Origin: Erythroxylum novogranatense
Lineage: Eukaryota; Streptophyta; Magnoliopsida; Malpighiales; Erythroxylaceae
Reading direction: 5' to 3'
Assembly: GCA_029891385.1 (NCBI GenBank)
Contig: CM057228.1
Location: 35,901,023 to 35,965,022 of the forward strand
DNA length: 64,000 bases
Position numbers and translations under genes: made by a program. Shown in pieces: positions 1 to 10,411 of the stretch. A model generated the notes under the pieces. That model was not told where the DNA came from. It ran no database searches and worked only from the letters and a program-made list of their open reading frames with translations. Every line of letters begins with the position of its first letter. Within the stretch, counting starts at the first letter, position 1.

Positions 1-1303
1 GTTATAGAGGCACATTTGGAGCGCCGATCTACCGACGCTATCTTGAAACTTCCAGATGTTAGCTCGAAGTAGAGGTGAGTAACCTAGTTGGTTCCTCAAC
101 CTTTATGTGTTTAAGATTTTGCAATTATGCCATGTGGAGATGATGGAGGGTTTATGTGTGTTTGATTTTGATTGATTTCTAACCATGGGTGTCTCAAATA
201 TTTAGAATGAGATAACAAAGTGCTACTTGTGTGTAATCGTGTGTGAATGTTTATATTGAGATCTCGGACCAAAGGTCCGAGGAAATGGGAAATTGATATT
301 GAAGTGTTAATTGTCTGTTTCAATACATTGATGTGACTTTAAATGCGATATGGTATGATGCAATAAATTGGAAAAATATATGATTGAAATACGGATCAAG
401 GTCCAAGAAATAGAAATGGCATTGAATGTAAGTGATAGAAATAACGTAAATGGAAATTGGAACATATGCATTCTTGCATAAGGACATGATCGATAAAGGC
501 GGTTGGACCGGAGCAAATGACCGTATCGTAAGGCATATCACGCCTAACGATATGAGAGCTTTACCAACGCACGTGACCTCGGGTCCAACGTATTCGAGCC
601 TCGGCTCAATGTATTAGGGCTTCAAGCCCAATGTTTCAGAGCCACCGCTCAACGCAATCTGCCTTCTTCGGGCAGCCAAAGCATCAGTCACAACAACGTA
701 ATGAAAATGGAAAGGGTCTCATGTGCATTGCATATATGGTATGATTGAATTTGGATTGTATGAAAGGTGATATGCCTTACATTTGTGAAATGTAATGGTA
801 TGTATTATTTGAGATTACATTTGTGAATCGTGATCGTATGTAATATTTGGTAAGCTGATTGAACATGCATGAATTGAGTGAACCATCGATGATAGTTTCT
901 CATTGAGTTCGCAAAACTCACCCAAAATTTGCATCTATTTTTTAGGACTTAGAAGAATACCCCGTTAGGCAACGGGCGTATGACATCTGTTGGTTGAGGA
1001 AGCAGAGAAGTGGTCGGGATCGGTTGGCGTGCATCTTAGTATTTCTATTCTTAGACTTTTGTATTACTAAGTTGGACAAGTTGTAAAGTCAATTGACTGA
1101 AATAAATTGTAATGTAAAAAGGCCCCAAGGCCATTGAATTGTTTATATAAATTGTTTTCCGCATTCACGATAATATGTGAGTATGTGTTAAGAAAAAAAA
1201 GTTATCTTGAAGTTTTCATCGAGTGATGTAGCACGCCACCTCATGGGGCATAGACTGGATATCACCGTCGATGTCGGGTTCAGTCTTGGGGTGGGGTGTT
1301 ACA
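1..1303 (+). repeat. Ty3-type LTR, left end cut by window edge
   Basis: The segment ends in GGTGTTACA at 1303, a typical LTR terminus, and a primer-binding site follows directly. Its first 100 bases (a GAGGTGAGTAACCTAG-like stretch) match, in reverse complement, the segments near 2490-2590 and 46530-46620, so the same LTR family recurs in the window in the opposite orientation. The middle (about 480-670) is a GC-richer patch of short repeats in the position where other LTRs here carry tandem repeats. No coding sequence is seen. The LTR start lies left of the window, so its full length is unknown. Confidence 0.75.
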
Positions 1304-1964
1304 TTTAGGTGGTATCGAGCCCAAGAGTACGTAATGTATCTAGGCACATCAAACATAGGGTGTATGTATTTAAGTTATGTCACGGCAGACAAAGGACAAC
1401 CGATCCCCAGTAGTATATGGGTCGATGCATAAGTATGTCTCGACTGCGTTTTAGCGGTTAGAAAAGTGAGAAAAGGATAATGTGTTAGAATGTGAGAAAA
1501 GGAAGTAATGGATATCGCAAAATAGGAAAGAGTGTATGGTTTGATCAGATAGACGAATATTTAGTGTATTGAGATTGACGGGTATATTGTGAAGTGCAAA
1601 ATTGGAGTGATATTGGGTATATCCTTGAATATGAGTTAGAAATAAAGATTATAGTTGTAAATTAATAGAGAAAAAATAGAGATGTGATAATGGTAAGATT
1701 TACAGTGTATAAGGTAAATGACAATAAAGTGTATCTATGATATAGAAAAGTTACAATTGGGATTGATTACCGTGATGAGAGTTATAAATAAGGATTGGTG
1801 ATTTGGAGTCAAATTATATATTAAGTGCAAAATCAAGAATGATTTCATATCTGTGATATTGATTTGAGTGCGGAAATATATGGGTATAATGCAATAATGA
1901 AAAGATTGAAATGTAATACAATGAAATTGGTAGATGAAAAAGTTGTTCGGGTTCAATTGATCTG
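1304..1964 (+). other. Primer-binding site and untranslated leader of a Ty3 element
   Basis: TGGTATCGAGC at 1310-1320 lies seven bases after the LTR end and matches the initiator-Met tRNA primer site seen elsewhere in the window (TGGTATCAGAGC) with one base missing. The next 640 bases are AT-rich and stop-rich, with no gag similarity that I can see. The element was therefore cut off just after its leader and joined at about 1965 to an oppositely oriented LTR. Confidence 0.6.
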
Positions 1965-2024
1965 CCTACGTATGTAATGCGCATGAGACCTTTTTTTCCA
2001 ATTTATTACGGTGTTGTGACCAAG

Positions 2025-2219
2025 CGCCTAAACTGTCCCAATATGAGTGCATTAATCGGTGAGCCTGAGGCTCTGAACTGTCCCATTTCGGGCACATTAA
2101 ACATTAAGCTTGTAGCTCTGAACTGACCCATTCCGGGCACATTAAACATTGAACTTGTAGCTCTGAATTGTCCCATTATGGGCACATTATACGTTGAGTT
2201 TGTAGCTCTGAATGGCTAC
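2025..2219. repeat. 45-bp tandem repeat, four units, inside an LTR
   Basis: Units start at 2025, 2070, 2115 and 2160, each exactly 45 bases, and a partial fifth starts at 2205. Each carries CTGTCCCA or a close variant followed by GGGCACATTA and ends near TTGTAG. The first unit is the most diverged. The related LTR at 46140-46210 has only about one such unit, so the array expanded in this copy. Confidence 0.85.
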
Positions 2220-3179
2220 TCCGGTTATAACTTCATGCATGGAATACATAGATTGTAATTAAGCACTATCACATAACAATTAACCCAATTTATCGCATTC
2301 AATCAAGTAGGTCACAATTATTCACATTAAAAGCACGAAGGCATCACATTATCAGACAGATAACACTTCTACGTCACAACTCCCAATCCCTCGGACCTTC
2401 GGTCTGGAATTTCAGTCATAAACAATTCACACATGCCTACCATTATTCTCCGCAGAATTCTAAGTGCAGAACTTTCAACAATTAAGGATTGAGGAACCAT
2501 CTAGGTTACTCACCTATAACTTCCGAGCTACTGCCTGGAAGTCCCAGCAACGTCCGTAAAATGACGTTCCAACTGTGCCTCTATAACAGTCAAAATAATC
2601 ACACATTACCAAATGCACATGCAGAAAGATTCAATAATGCACATGCAGAAATTCAAAAGTGTACAATGCATGTTTGTGACATTCCTGGCACTACTCCACA
2701 ATTCCTTTTTTCCTATGATAAAACCTAACTTTTCACCCAATTGTCCAAATATGACACATTTGATATCAGTAGAAGATCATGGAAACTCCTCAAGTTTCAT
2801 TTCAAAGATTCTGCCCAATTTACCATATCATACAACACTAAAACATTCTCAAGAAAAACTTCAAAACCAATTGTCATTTCGAACTAGATCAAATTCACCC
2901 ATTGTACTATGTTTCTAGAACCCCAAAAACATTGAATTTGTTTCAGAAGACCCAAAGTTATACTCCAAAACTCATAAAACTATCCTTAGGTTGAAATAGA
3001 AATCTATACTCAACTTTAATTCAAGATTTGAGACCTTAATAACTTGAATTAAAACTTTCTTTCTTCATATCATTTGTAGACCTCTTTCTCTAGTTTATAA
3101 CGAATCAAAAATCACTTCATTTGAAGGTCTACATCATCCGTTATGTCCGAAATACTAAAACATATCAGTTCAAAAAAAC

Positions 3180-3355
3180 AAGGGCTCGCCAGACCAATAG
3201 ACGCCGCGCCATGGCATCTGAGTAGCTTCATACGGTGAGTAGCTAAAAGCTCGCCGCGGCGAGGGCCCTCGCACACGCCGCGGAGAGAACATTATTACTC
3301 GTCGTGTCGTGGCACAGGCACGCCGCGACGTGCGATCCAGACCCTTACTTCCTCC
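3180..3355. repeat. GC-rich variable segment of the LTR
   Basis: An island rich in CGCCGCG and CTCGCCGCGGCGAG-like words inside an otherwise AT-rich LTR. It follows the conserved CTCTAGTTTA module (about 3060-3150). The same position in the LTRs at 12165 and 29381 holds related CG-rich minisatellites. A 65-codon minus-strand frame here is read as a by-product of the repeat. Confidence 0.6.
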
Positions 3356-4292
3356 ATTTTTTTTCATCCTCTCTCTTCTAAATTTCAGTCATAACTCATC
3401 TTAAACTACCACAATCTTTCACAATTAAGACCATAAATGCTTCTAACTCTTAAATGAAGAACATAAAGTAATTTCCTTACCTAAACAAGCTTTTAACTCT
3501 TCAAACCTCCAAAAATTTCTCCAACTCTTCCCACTCACCAAAACCTACGACCCTCTCTTCTCCTCTCACAAATTCTCATCATCACTAGAGTTTAAGGTTG
3601 GCTAAGCACAAGGAAGAAGAAGCAAGCAAGTATGGAAGGAGAAACCAACAAGAGCAGAGAAGAAAGGAACACTTATAGGGGAGAAAAAGTTTGCCCTATC
3701 AAAGAGTTTTTCAAGTCTTTCAAAGGTGAGTAACGAAAACTCAAGATATTTTAGTTTATCTAAAAACTGTAGAACCCTAGACTAAGTAAGCAAGCCACTT
3801 GTCTTTTCCTCAAACACTCTTAAAGTTCTTTCTCTTTTCAAATTTATTTCTAGTCCAATTTGTCTCTAAATTCTAATGGCTCGACATTAAAATTCCTAAA
3901 ATCATGTATCTAATTTTTCCCTTGTCATTGGACAGTTATTTCAGTACTATATAGTCTATCAGTCCGTCACTTAGAAAATTCTCCGATCCGGACATTTTCT
4001 CCCAAAATTTTCAAAAAAATTTCTAAGAGTCACTAACGACTAAAAAACACTCCTAAAGCATTCCAATTCAGATTTTAAAACACACATATCCCGTAGTTCA
4101 CAAAACAAATCACATTTAAACATATATGCCGGGAAATGTCATAAATACAAGTACAAATATGTGCATGTGCAAAATGTATCATTCCTCTCTATTTAGAGGC
4201 CAAATGTATGAGCATATTAAAATATGTATTCAAAACTCCTAGCCCGTCCCAAATGACCAATTTACCTTTCTTATCGGTGATGGGATGTTACA

Positions 4293-5345
4293 CCTGCAAT
4301 CGCAAAGAGTGTGTAGAGTAGACTCTTCATGTCCACAAAAAGGACACGTGCTATCGATCATGAGATGTTGAGCTACTCGCTGTTTGTTAGTCATAAGCTT
4401 TTGCTTGGTCAATAACCAAAGGAAAATCCTAATTCATTGGGGGCCGACCCACTTCCAGATTACGTCCCAAGATCTTCTGGTCTCAACAGTGGTATTGTCC
4501 TCTATTAGGTCGTAAGCAGACGCTGTTGTGAACTTTCCATACTGTATAGGATCCCAAACAATGGTATCCGCTGCTGTGTTGGACGTAGCTAATTGGATCG
4601 CTGCTATATCCATGTAAACGGTGGAGGGAAGATACTGTTGGAACATGTGTCACTGCCAAGAACCTACTCCATTCATGAAATTTGCCACTGTGGCGTAAAG
4701 AGCCCTGTCCGGAATTAGGGAGGTTACTACAAAAAATAAGAGTCCCCAGTCAGGCAACCAAGGATCCAACCAAAATAAGATGTTCCTCCCACTTCTCAAT
4801 TTCGACTTGATGCCTTGCCGAACAAAAGGCCAAATGGCAAAGATTCCTCTCCAGATAATCGAAGCCCTTGATCTATTAAGAGTGATGGGGATATGATCCT
4901 GATCTAGGCGATATTTAGTCCGTAAGACTTTGACCCATAAAGCTGTAAGTTTAGTAATCAAAGCTCATCTAAGTTTGGTCAAGAGGGCACCATTAGACGT
5001 GCATAGACATTTTAAGCCTAGACCTCCTGCTTGTTTGGGTTGACATATTTCCTCCCATTTGATCAGATGCATTTGCCGGTGATCACTAGTAGCTCCCCAG
5101 ATAAACGCTCTCATGTTGTGCTCCAAATCATCATAGAGTTGCCTCGAAAATTTGACCGTTTGCATAGTTAATATGGACAGGGTTGAGACAACAGACTAAG
5201 TTAATGTCACTCTCTCTGCTAACGACAAGTCTCAGCCCTCCATCTTGAAAGTTTCTTTTGCGCTGTATCCATAATATGCTCATGAATAAGCGGAACTCTT
5301 AGGTATTTCCCCAGTTGTTTGTTACAAAGCTCCAAACTTAAAGTA
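4293..5345 (-). pseudogene. LINE (L1-type) reverse transcriptase tail, decayed
   Basis: Read on the minus strand from 5345 down, the pieces match the C-terminal half of plant L1-type reverse transcriptases: a GKYLxVPLIHE block near 5330, an AFIWG block with KWEEICQPKQAGGLGLK (about 5040-5110), a WRGIFAIWPF block and a WLDPWLPD block near 4770, then a zinc-finger-like zf-RVT segment (FTTASAYDL near 4520, CPFCGHEEST near 4340). The parts lie in at least three frames with several stops, so it is not functional. It breaks off at 4293 against an LTR. No poly-A tail or target duplication was found. Confidence 0.8.
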
Positions 5346-6407
5346 TCGTTTACGGTAGCTGAATTTGTTTGTATGGAAGCCAGAATGGACGATTTGCATG
5401 TCGCATTGGGCTTAATAAGAATCTATTGGAACAGAAAGCCCAATAAATTATACGTTACTTCATGGGCATACAGCGGTAACCAGCAATTTCAATCTACCCA
5501 ATCCAATACACTCGAGTCTCTACCCTTGTTTATTGTTATTATTATTTCTCTTTCATCGTTTAACAATTCCTAGTGCCATGAGGTCTACATAATACATATA
5601 CGACCGTGATTGCCATGAGGTCTACATAGTACATATACGACAGTGACCCTTACGTCTCCTCGCAAACCTTCACCTAACTCGAAATTGCGACTGCAAAACA
5701 CTTGTCAGCGTAGGAGAGTTGACTTTCCTAATTTGTCTTTGCCTGTGGAAGTAGTTTTATTACGTGTAAAGAGTAACACATCTTTGTGTTAATCTTAGTT
5801 ATTTGCTTTCATTGGTTGAAGAAGAAATGAAACATAAAATTACCGGGCTGTAGCAGTCTACCACGAAAACATTATGAGGGTTGAGATTTGACCACCAAAC
5901 CAGCTCATCTGGGTGGTTCATGAATTGGAAAAGAAAAACAAAAGATCCCTTCTTCATCTTCAGTTATCTATTTGTACACGAAAATCAAATGTATTCTTCC
6001 CGCAATTTGGAAGGTCTTTGTTCTGAAAATAACAATCCTGTAGTCTTCCATATCAAAGAGGGACAATACTTTTAACAGCTTAAGTCATCTTTACAAATAT
6101 TAAGGACCATTTAGATTTTAGTTGTGACCTTTCAGATTAATTGACTAAAATTCACCTGTGGCAGCATATACAAAAACCAACAGCCTTCCCCCCTGAATTT
6201 GCAATCAAATATTAACCAATTGTTGTGTCATTAACATAAACCCACACTTTCAGAGAAAGATGGCCTGAATTAGGATCAACAATCAATGTTTCAAATCAGG
6301 TAGTGAAGCAAGATACTAAAGTTGTCAGAACAAGGATTTCAGTTCTATCATTCACAAGAGTTAAAGAAGTGGAGGGGAAAGAATTTACAGTTGGGAAGGA
6401 CAGTTGA
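5346..6407. other. Gene-poor flank; probable 3' UTR of the Yippee-like gene at its right end
   Basis: No convincing coding sequence. The right part, just below the stop codon at 6408, must hold the 3' untranslated region of the minus-strand Yippee-like gene, but I could not fix the polyadenylation site. An AATAAA on the minus strand lies at 5757-5762, too far away to rely on. A 37-bp tandem duplication lies at 5575-5648. Confidence 0.4.
5575..5648. repeat. 37-bp tandem duplication
   Basis: Two copies, starting at 5575 and 5612, of a unit opening with GCCATGAGGTCTACATA. They differ at only a few positions. The origin is unknown. Confidence 0.9.
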
Positions 6408-8704
6408 TCAAGCATCATCTCCATCACTTGCACCAATGTGCATTTCATGACTGCTGCAATAATTGCTTCCATCAGGACCAGACATCTTAAACCTGCTCAA
6501 CATCAACAACCATAACATCTTTACTCTGTGTATGATTCCTATCTAGAATCCTAGACTTCCTCTGAAAAAACAAGTGCATTACTAACCGCTCTAGAACAGA
6601 TTTTCCTTCCTTGTACTTCTGGTTGCTTTCGTAGGCAGTTTCCTGGAAGAACCATACAAATTAGCTCAAACCAAAAAATCATTCACAAACTAGAATTTTA
6701 TTATCCTGGTTATCTTACATATTTCCACCCCACAATTGACCCACACACGATGCAAAATATATCAGCAACTGTATGCAACCCCGTCATCATCATTCTTTCC
6801 TCTAGTTTTCCCACTGAAGTGTTAACTCTGTCAAACAAGGGAAGATGGTTAAACAAAAATAAGTGATGAGGGACTAGTCATTCATTTTGGCCTGTAGACA
6901 TGTTTGGCTGAGATAACAGTCACCTGTTTTCTACCCAGTCCACCAAGTAACCATAAAACTATATACATGCAGTTGTCCCATTATGCATCATCCATCTCCG
7001 CCTGGATTTTGAGACATATGGAATGATACAACAGGAGAAAGACACTGACTCGGCGTCAGCTATTGCCTTTTTTGTTTCATCAACACAGATTTGCATTTTA
7101 ACAAAATGAAATGAGGATTTGCCAATGCAGATGAGAACTAACAACATATGCATGCAACCGTTAGCATTGTGTAATCAACTCAAATTATATTAAGTACAAG
7201 AAAAGTAGAAAATTAAGGCTCTAAACTAAAGGTTAATTTCTTAAAAGGCACCTATTAGCAATGTGTAATCAACTCAAATTATATGAAGTGCAAAAAAACT
7301 AGAAAATTAATCTTAATTTCTTAAAAGGCATCCCAAAGGCTTAGGGTTATTCACTGAATTTGTGATGGTGTCTACTTGTTGATGACGTGATAGGATAGAT
7401 TCCTCAAGTCAAGAAGTACTTACACCTTACTGAAGAGATAAGCTTTTCCATGCCTACTGCGAAAATCCTGAATAAAGAACACAGGCAAAACAGGAAGTCA
7501 GATTGTGTTGGGTATGGTATCTCCAAGAGTCACATTGTCGATTGCAACACATAAGGCCTACATTTGTATATAACATTACGCTTAATAATAAATGACCATG
7601 CGTAACTGTTGAGAGAATTAAGTTCATATTTATGAAAACAATGACCAGACAGATACGAAATGGTAATATCCATTTTACAAGCGATTTAATGCATGGGAAA
7701 CTATGTTTATAACAATAGATTATGGTGCTGCCCTGTATGGATAAAGAAACACAGTTATACTCAGTAAGCTTCAAAGTACAACTTAACCCATTAAAGGGAC
7801 TCGAAGTAAGTCCATATCAGTCCAATCTATGAAATCTAATCTCTAGCATACAGTCGGAGGTGAAGAAAAGAAAAAGGGAAATGGTCTACAATGTAATCAG
7901 AATATAAAGAATGTCACATCCTTATCAAACATAAAAACAAGCAGAAAACGCACCAAACAAAAACTCAAGGCTATCACCAAAATAGTCAGCTATAGATTCC
8001 ATCATAAACCAAAATAACAAATATGTGATTAACCAATTGAATCATGCAAGGACACAACAGGAATGTTAATGATCTTTTTGCTTACGTTCTCCAGGATCCA
8101 TAGTTGGCCAATGGGGATACAATCCAATAACAGAAAACTAGTGAACTATGAACTCAACTTCCAAAACAACCGAGATTGCAACTCAATTAACCATCACAGT
8201 AACTTAAGCGTCATCTAACAATCCAAAAATAGAAACTTCACCCTGTTGTGTTTTCTTCTACAATTTCACTAGTCCGGACCAAAGGAACCAAGAAGTAAAT
8301 CACCAGAAATAGATAGACAACATCTTTAACATAAGTTTAAATTGATGATCTCCTTAAAAAAAACACGCAATACAACCACTGATCAAAACATCCGCAATCA
8401 GATTATAGTTGACTTATTCTCCATCCAACCCACCTACATTAGGATCAGTACATGAACGTATCAAAATCTGCACTTAACCCATCAAGGATCTCGTCAAAGC
8501 AATAACCACTTAAAACCAACAAAATGAACAACACCCAGATGAGAATTCCGGCAGATTGTAAGAAAAAGAACTAGAAAACCAATCAATCGGAAGGTATCCG
8601 AAAGATACCTTAGAAACAATATCTTCAGAGAGAGCAAGATGGGTTTTGCAGTGCTTGCAACTGTAGATCTTCCCTTCGAGATTCACCACAAATAGCCTTC
8701 CCAT
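6408..8704 (-). CDS. Yippee-like zinc-binding protein, five exons, complete
   Basis: Minus-strand exons are 8704-8609, 7467-7424, 6827-6719, 6642-6587 and 6492-6408. All four introns (1141, 596, 76 and 94 bp) have GT-AG ends, and the joined frame is 390 nt, 129 residues plus stop. It opens [19 protein letters not shown]. Cys16/Cys19 and Cys72/Cys75 give exactly CX2C-X52-CX2C, the zinc-binding signature of the Yippee/YPEL family. Other family landmarks are RHGKAYLF (37-44), [10 protein letters not shown] (63-72), [11 protein letters not shown] from 76 and the [15 protein letters not shown] block. Length is as expected for plant members. Animal YPEL proteins associate with centrosome and nucleolus, and the fold resembles the cereblon ligand-binding domain and Mis18. 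The plant role is poorly known, so no precise function is claimed. There is no signal peptide or membrane segment. It is the only host gene I recognise in the window. Confidence 0.95.
7161..7333. repeat. Tandem duplication inside intron 2 of the Yippee-like gene
   Basis: A block at 7161-7252 (TTAGCATTGTGTAATCAACT through TTAAAAGGCACC) is repeated at 7255-7333 with a few substitutions and a short internal deletion. It lies wholly in the intron between exons 2 and 3 and away from the splice sites. Confidence 0.85.
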
Positions 8705-8934
8705 TTCGTCCCAACAAGATCTTCAGACCAAAACCTTTCAGCAGTGAAAATCGAAACATATATGCAAACATTTTTTTTTTTATATAAACAATAACTAGCA
8801 CATGGATATCTTCTGAATTCTTTTGATGGATTGCGTTACCTGTTCTTTCTTCTACTTCTAGTATCGTGTTTTTTTCTTGTTCTTGGTGCATGAAGTGCGA
8901 GAAATTTGGGCCAAGAAGTTACCAACGTTTCGCA

Positions 8935-8941
8935 TTTATAT
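8935..8941 (-). promoter_or_regulatory. Possible TATA box of the Yippee-like gene
   Basis: The minus strand reads GGCAATATAAATGCG here, a good TATA-box match about 230 bases upstream of the start codon at 8704. It would place transcription start near 8900-8910 and leave a 5' UTR of about 200 bases, which may itself contain an intron. Inferred from sequence only. Confidence 0.45.
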
Positions 8942-10411
8942 TGCCTTTTTCTCTGCTAAAGTGAAACCTGACAAGACGTGCATTATACGGGGTTTTTCTT
9001 TTTCTTAATTAAAATAACGTTTTATCGGATTCCAGTTATAGTTAATGGTTTGTAATAATAAATAACAATCTAGGAAATTAAAATAGCCAAAACGCAACCG
9101 TTTTGTGATGTATCGCAATTGAAGCATCTTATCATTTAAGTTTCTGATTAGAAAATTACAGTATTAAAATTCATCATCAATCACCCTCTTCGAGAGTATA
9201 TATTTTTAATCAAATGACAGTATTGTATCAAAAATATATTGACCATAAGTCTTTTGGATACTTGTTTGAAAATTGGGGTCATCAGTTATTAGGACATCAA
9301 CTTTTGTAGATTATGATATACGCCTTTACTAATAAATAAAATTCCATTGATCAGATTTGATATTATCTTAGAGATGATAAATTTTAACTTTAAAACTATT
9401 TTTAAGAGATGACGCAAATAAGTTTGTACGTCATGTTATAACACAAATGAAAACTAATAATATTAATAGTAATATTTAGTACTAATATTTATCGAATGTT
9501 AATAATTACTTACAAGTTTCTTTTTCAGCACATCTCTTCTAAATATGTTAGAATTTTAATTATAAAAATAATCAGTTTGATATTCAATAATATGTCAAAC
9601 TTAACGTGAACCTTAATTTTAAGCCCAAGATCTACTATGAACTTGTATAAATGGAGATAATATCAAAAAACACCTGTTTTGTTATCCATAAACTTCTCAG
9701 CTACTTGAATAAGCTCTTGGATTATAAGCTTTTTGATATATAAATGAGCTTCTGCAACTTCTTTTAAGTAGTTGTTGTCTTTCTACGCCTTTATGAATGA
9801 GTGAACCTTCTAACAGGTCACGTTCACAAATTTCTATAAGTATGCTAAATCACAAGTCCAATAATTATTTCTACATTAATAAGGATTCTTTTTTTTTTTG
9901 TTGAACTTTTGGCCTATTTAAATGGATTCTTTATTAGGCTCATTTGTTATCATTAATTTAGATCAAATTTAATTTATAAAAACTCGTAATTAATAATTTT
10001 CTAATAGAAATTTTTGTTCTAATATTCTCTCCTTGGATAAATATTAATTACAATAGTTGTAATGAAAATGAAAATAATAAAAGTGGCTGAGAAAATCAAT
10101 ATAACGATCAATCAAAACAAAACATTTGATTCATAGATAATGCAAGACTGTCATTCAGTCCTGTGAGGCTTTCAATACTACAAAATATCAAATGGATGTG
10201 TTATTTTACAACACAAATCCAATGCAATCACACATATGTATTACCTTACTTACATGAATAAGAAAATTGATTGTGACAAACTATAATGATACCTATATGA
10301 TCTGAAATGCATTATTGTTTCATTTGTCAATCTCAATTTCTTTAAACTTGATGTTAAATTGCATTAGAGAAATTTGTTCTCTCAATTGATGCTAAATTGC
10401 ATTAAAGAAAG
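8942..10411. other. AT-rich intergenic DNA
   Basis: No coding sequence, RNA gene or recognisable element seen. It contains several A/T homopolymers (for example near 9890). The last 90 bases hold two similar phrases (AAATTGCATTA with GAGAAA or AAGAAA) just before the retroelement insertion point at 10412. Confidence 0.5.

Larger units (their letters stand above)
1965..4292 (-). repeat. Ty3-type LTR, minus orientation, truncated at its 3' end
   Basis: The segment ends at 4292 with GATGGGATGTTACA, the complement of the TGTAACATCCC start used by related LTRs here. From 1965 it parallels 46090-47150 (AATTTATTACG, GCGCCTAAACTGTCCCAA, then the CATCTAGGTTACTCACC block near 2500). The roughly 500 bases that open the related copy at 45573 are missing, so the LTR is truncated at 1965. 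It abuts a LINE fragment at 4293 and may have inserted into it. Confidence 0.65.

Noticed and set aside
2489..2918. Two plus-strand frames of 79 and 101 codons
   Set aside because: They lie in a minus-oriented LTR, lack any known motif and are not kept open in the related LTR at 46500-46900.
3170..3367. 65-codon Arg-rich minus-strand frame
   Set aside because: It is a translation of the CG-rich variable segment of an LTR.
6959..7153. 64-codon minus-strand frame
   Set aside because: It lies inside intron 2 of the Yippee-like gene and has no family similarity that I can see.
7454..7774. 106-codon minus-strand frame
   Set aside because: It lies in intron 1 and only overlaps exon 2 of the Yippee-like gene. 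The spliced model with family motifs explains the locus better.
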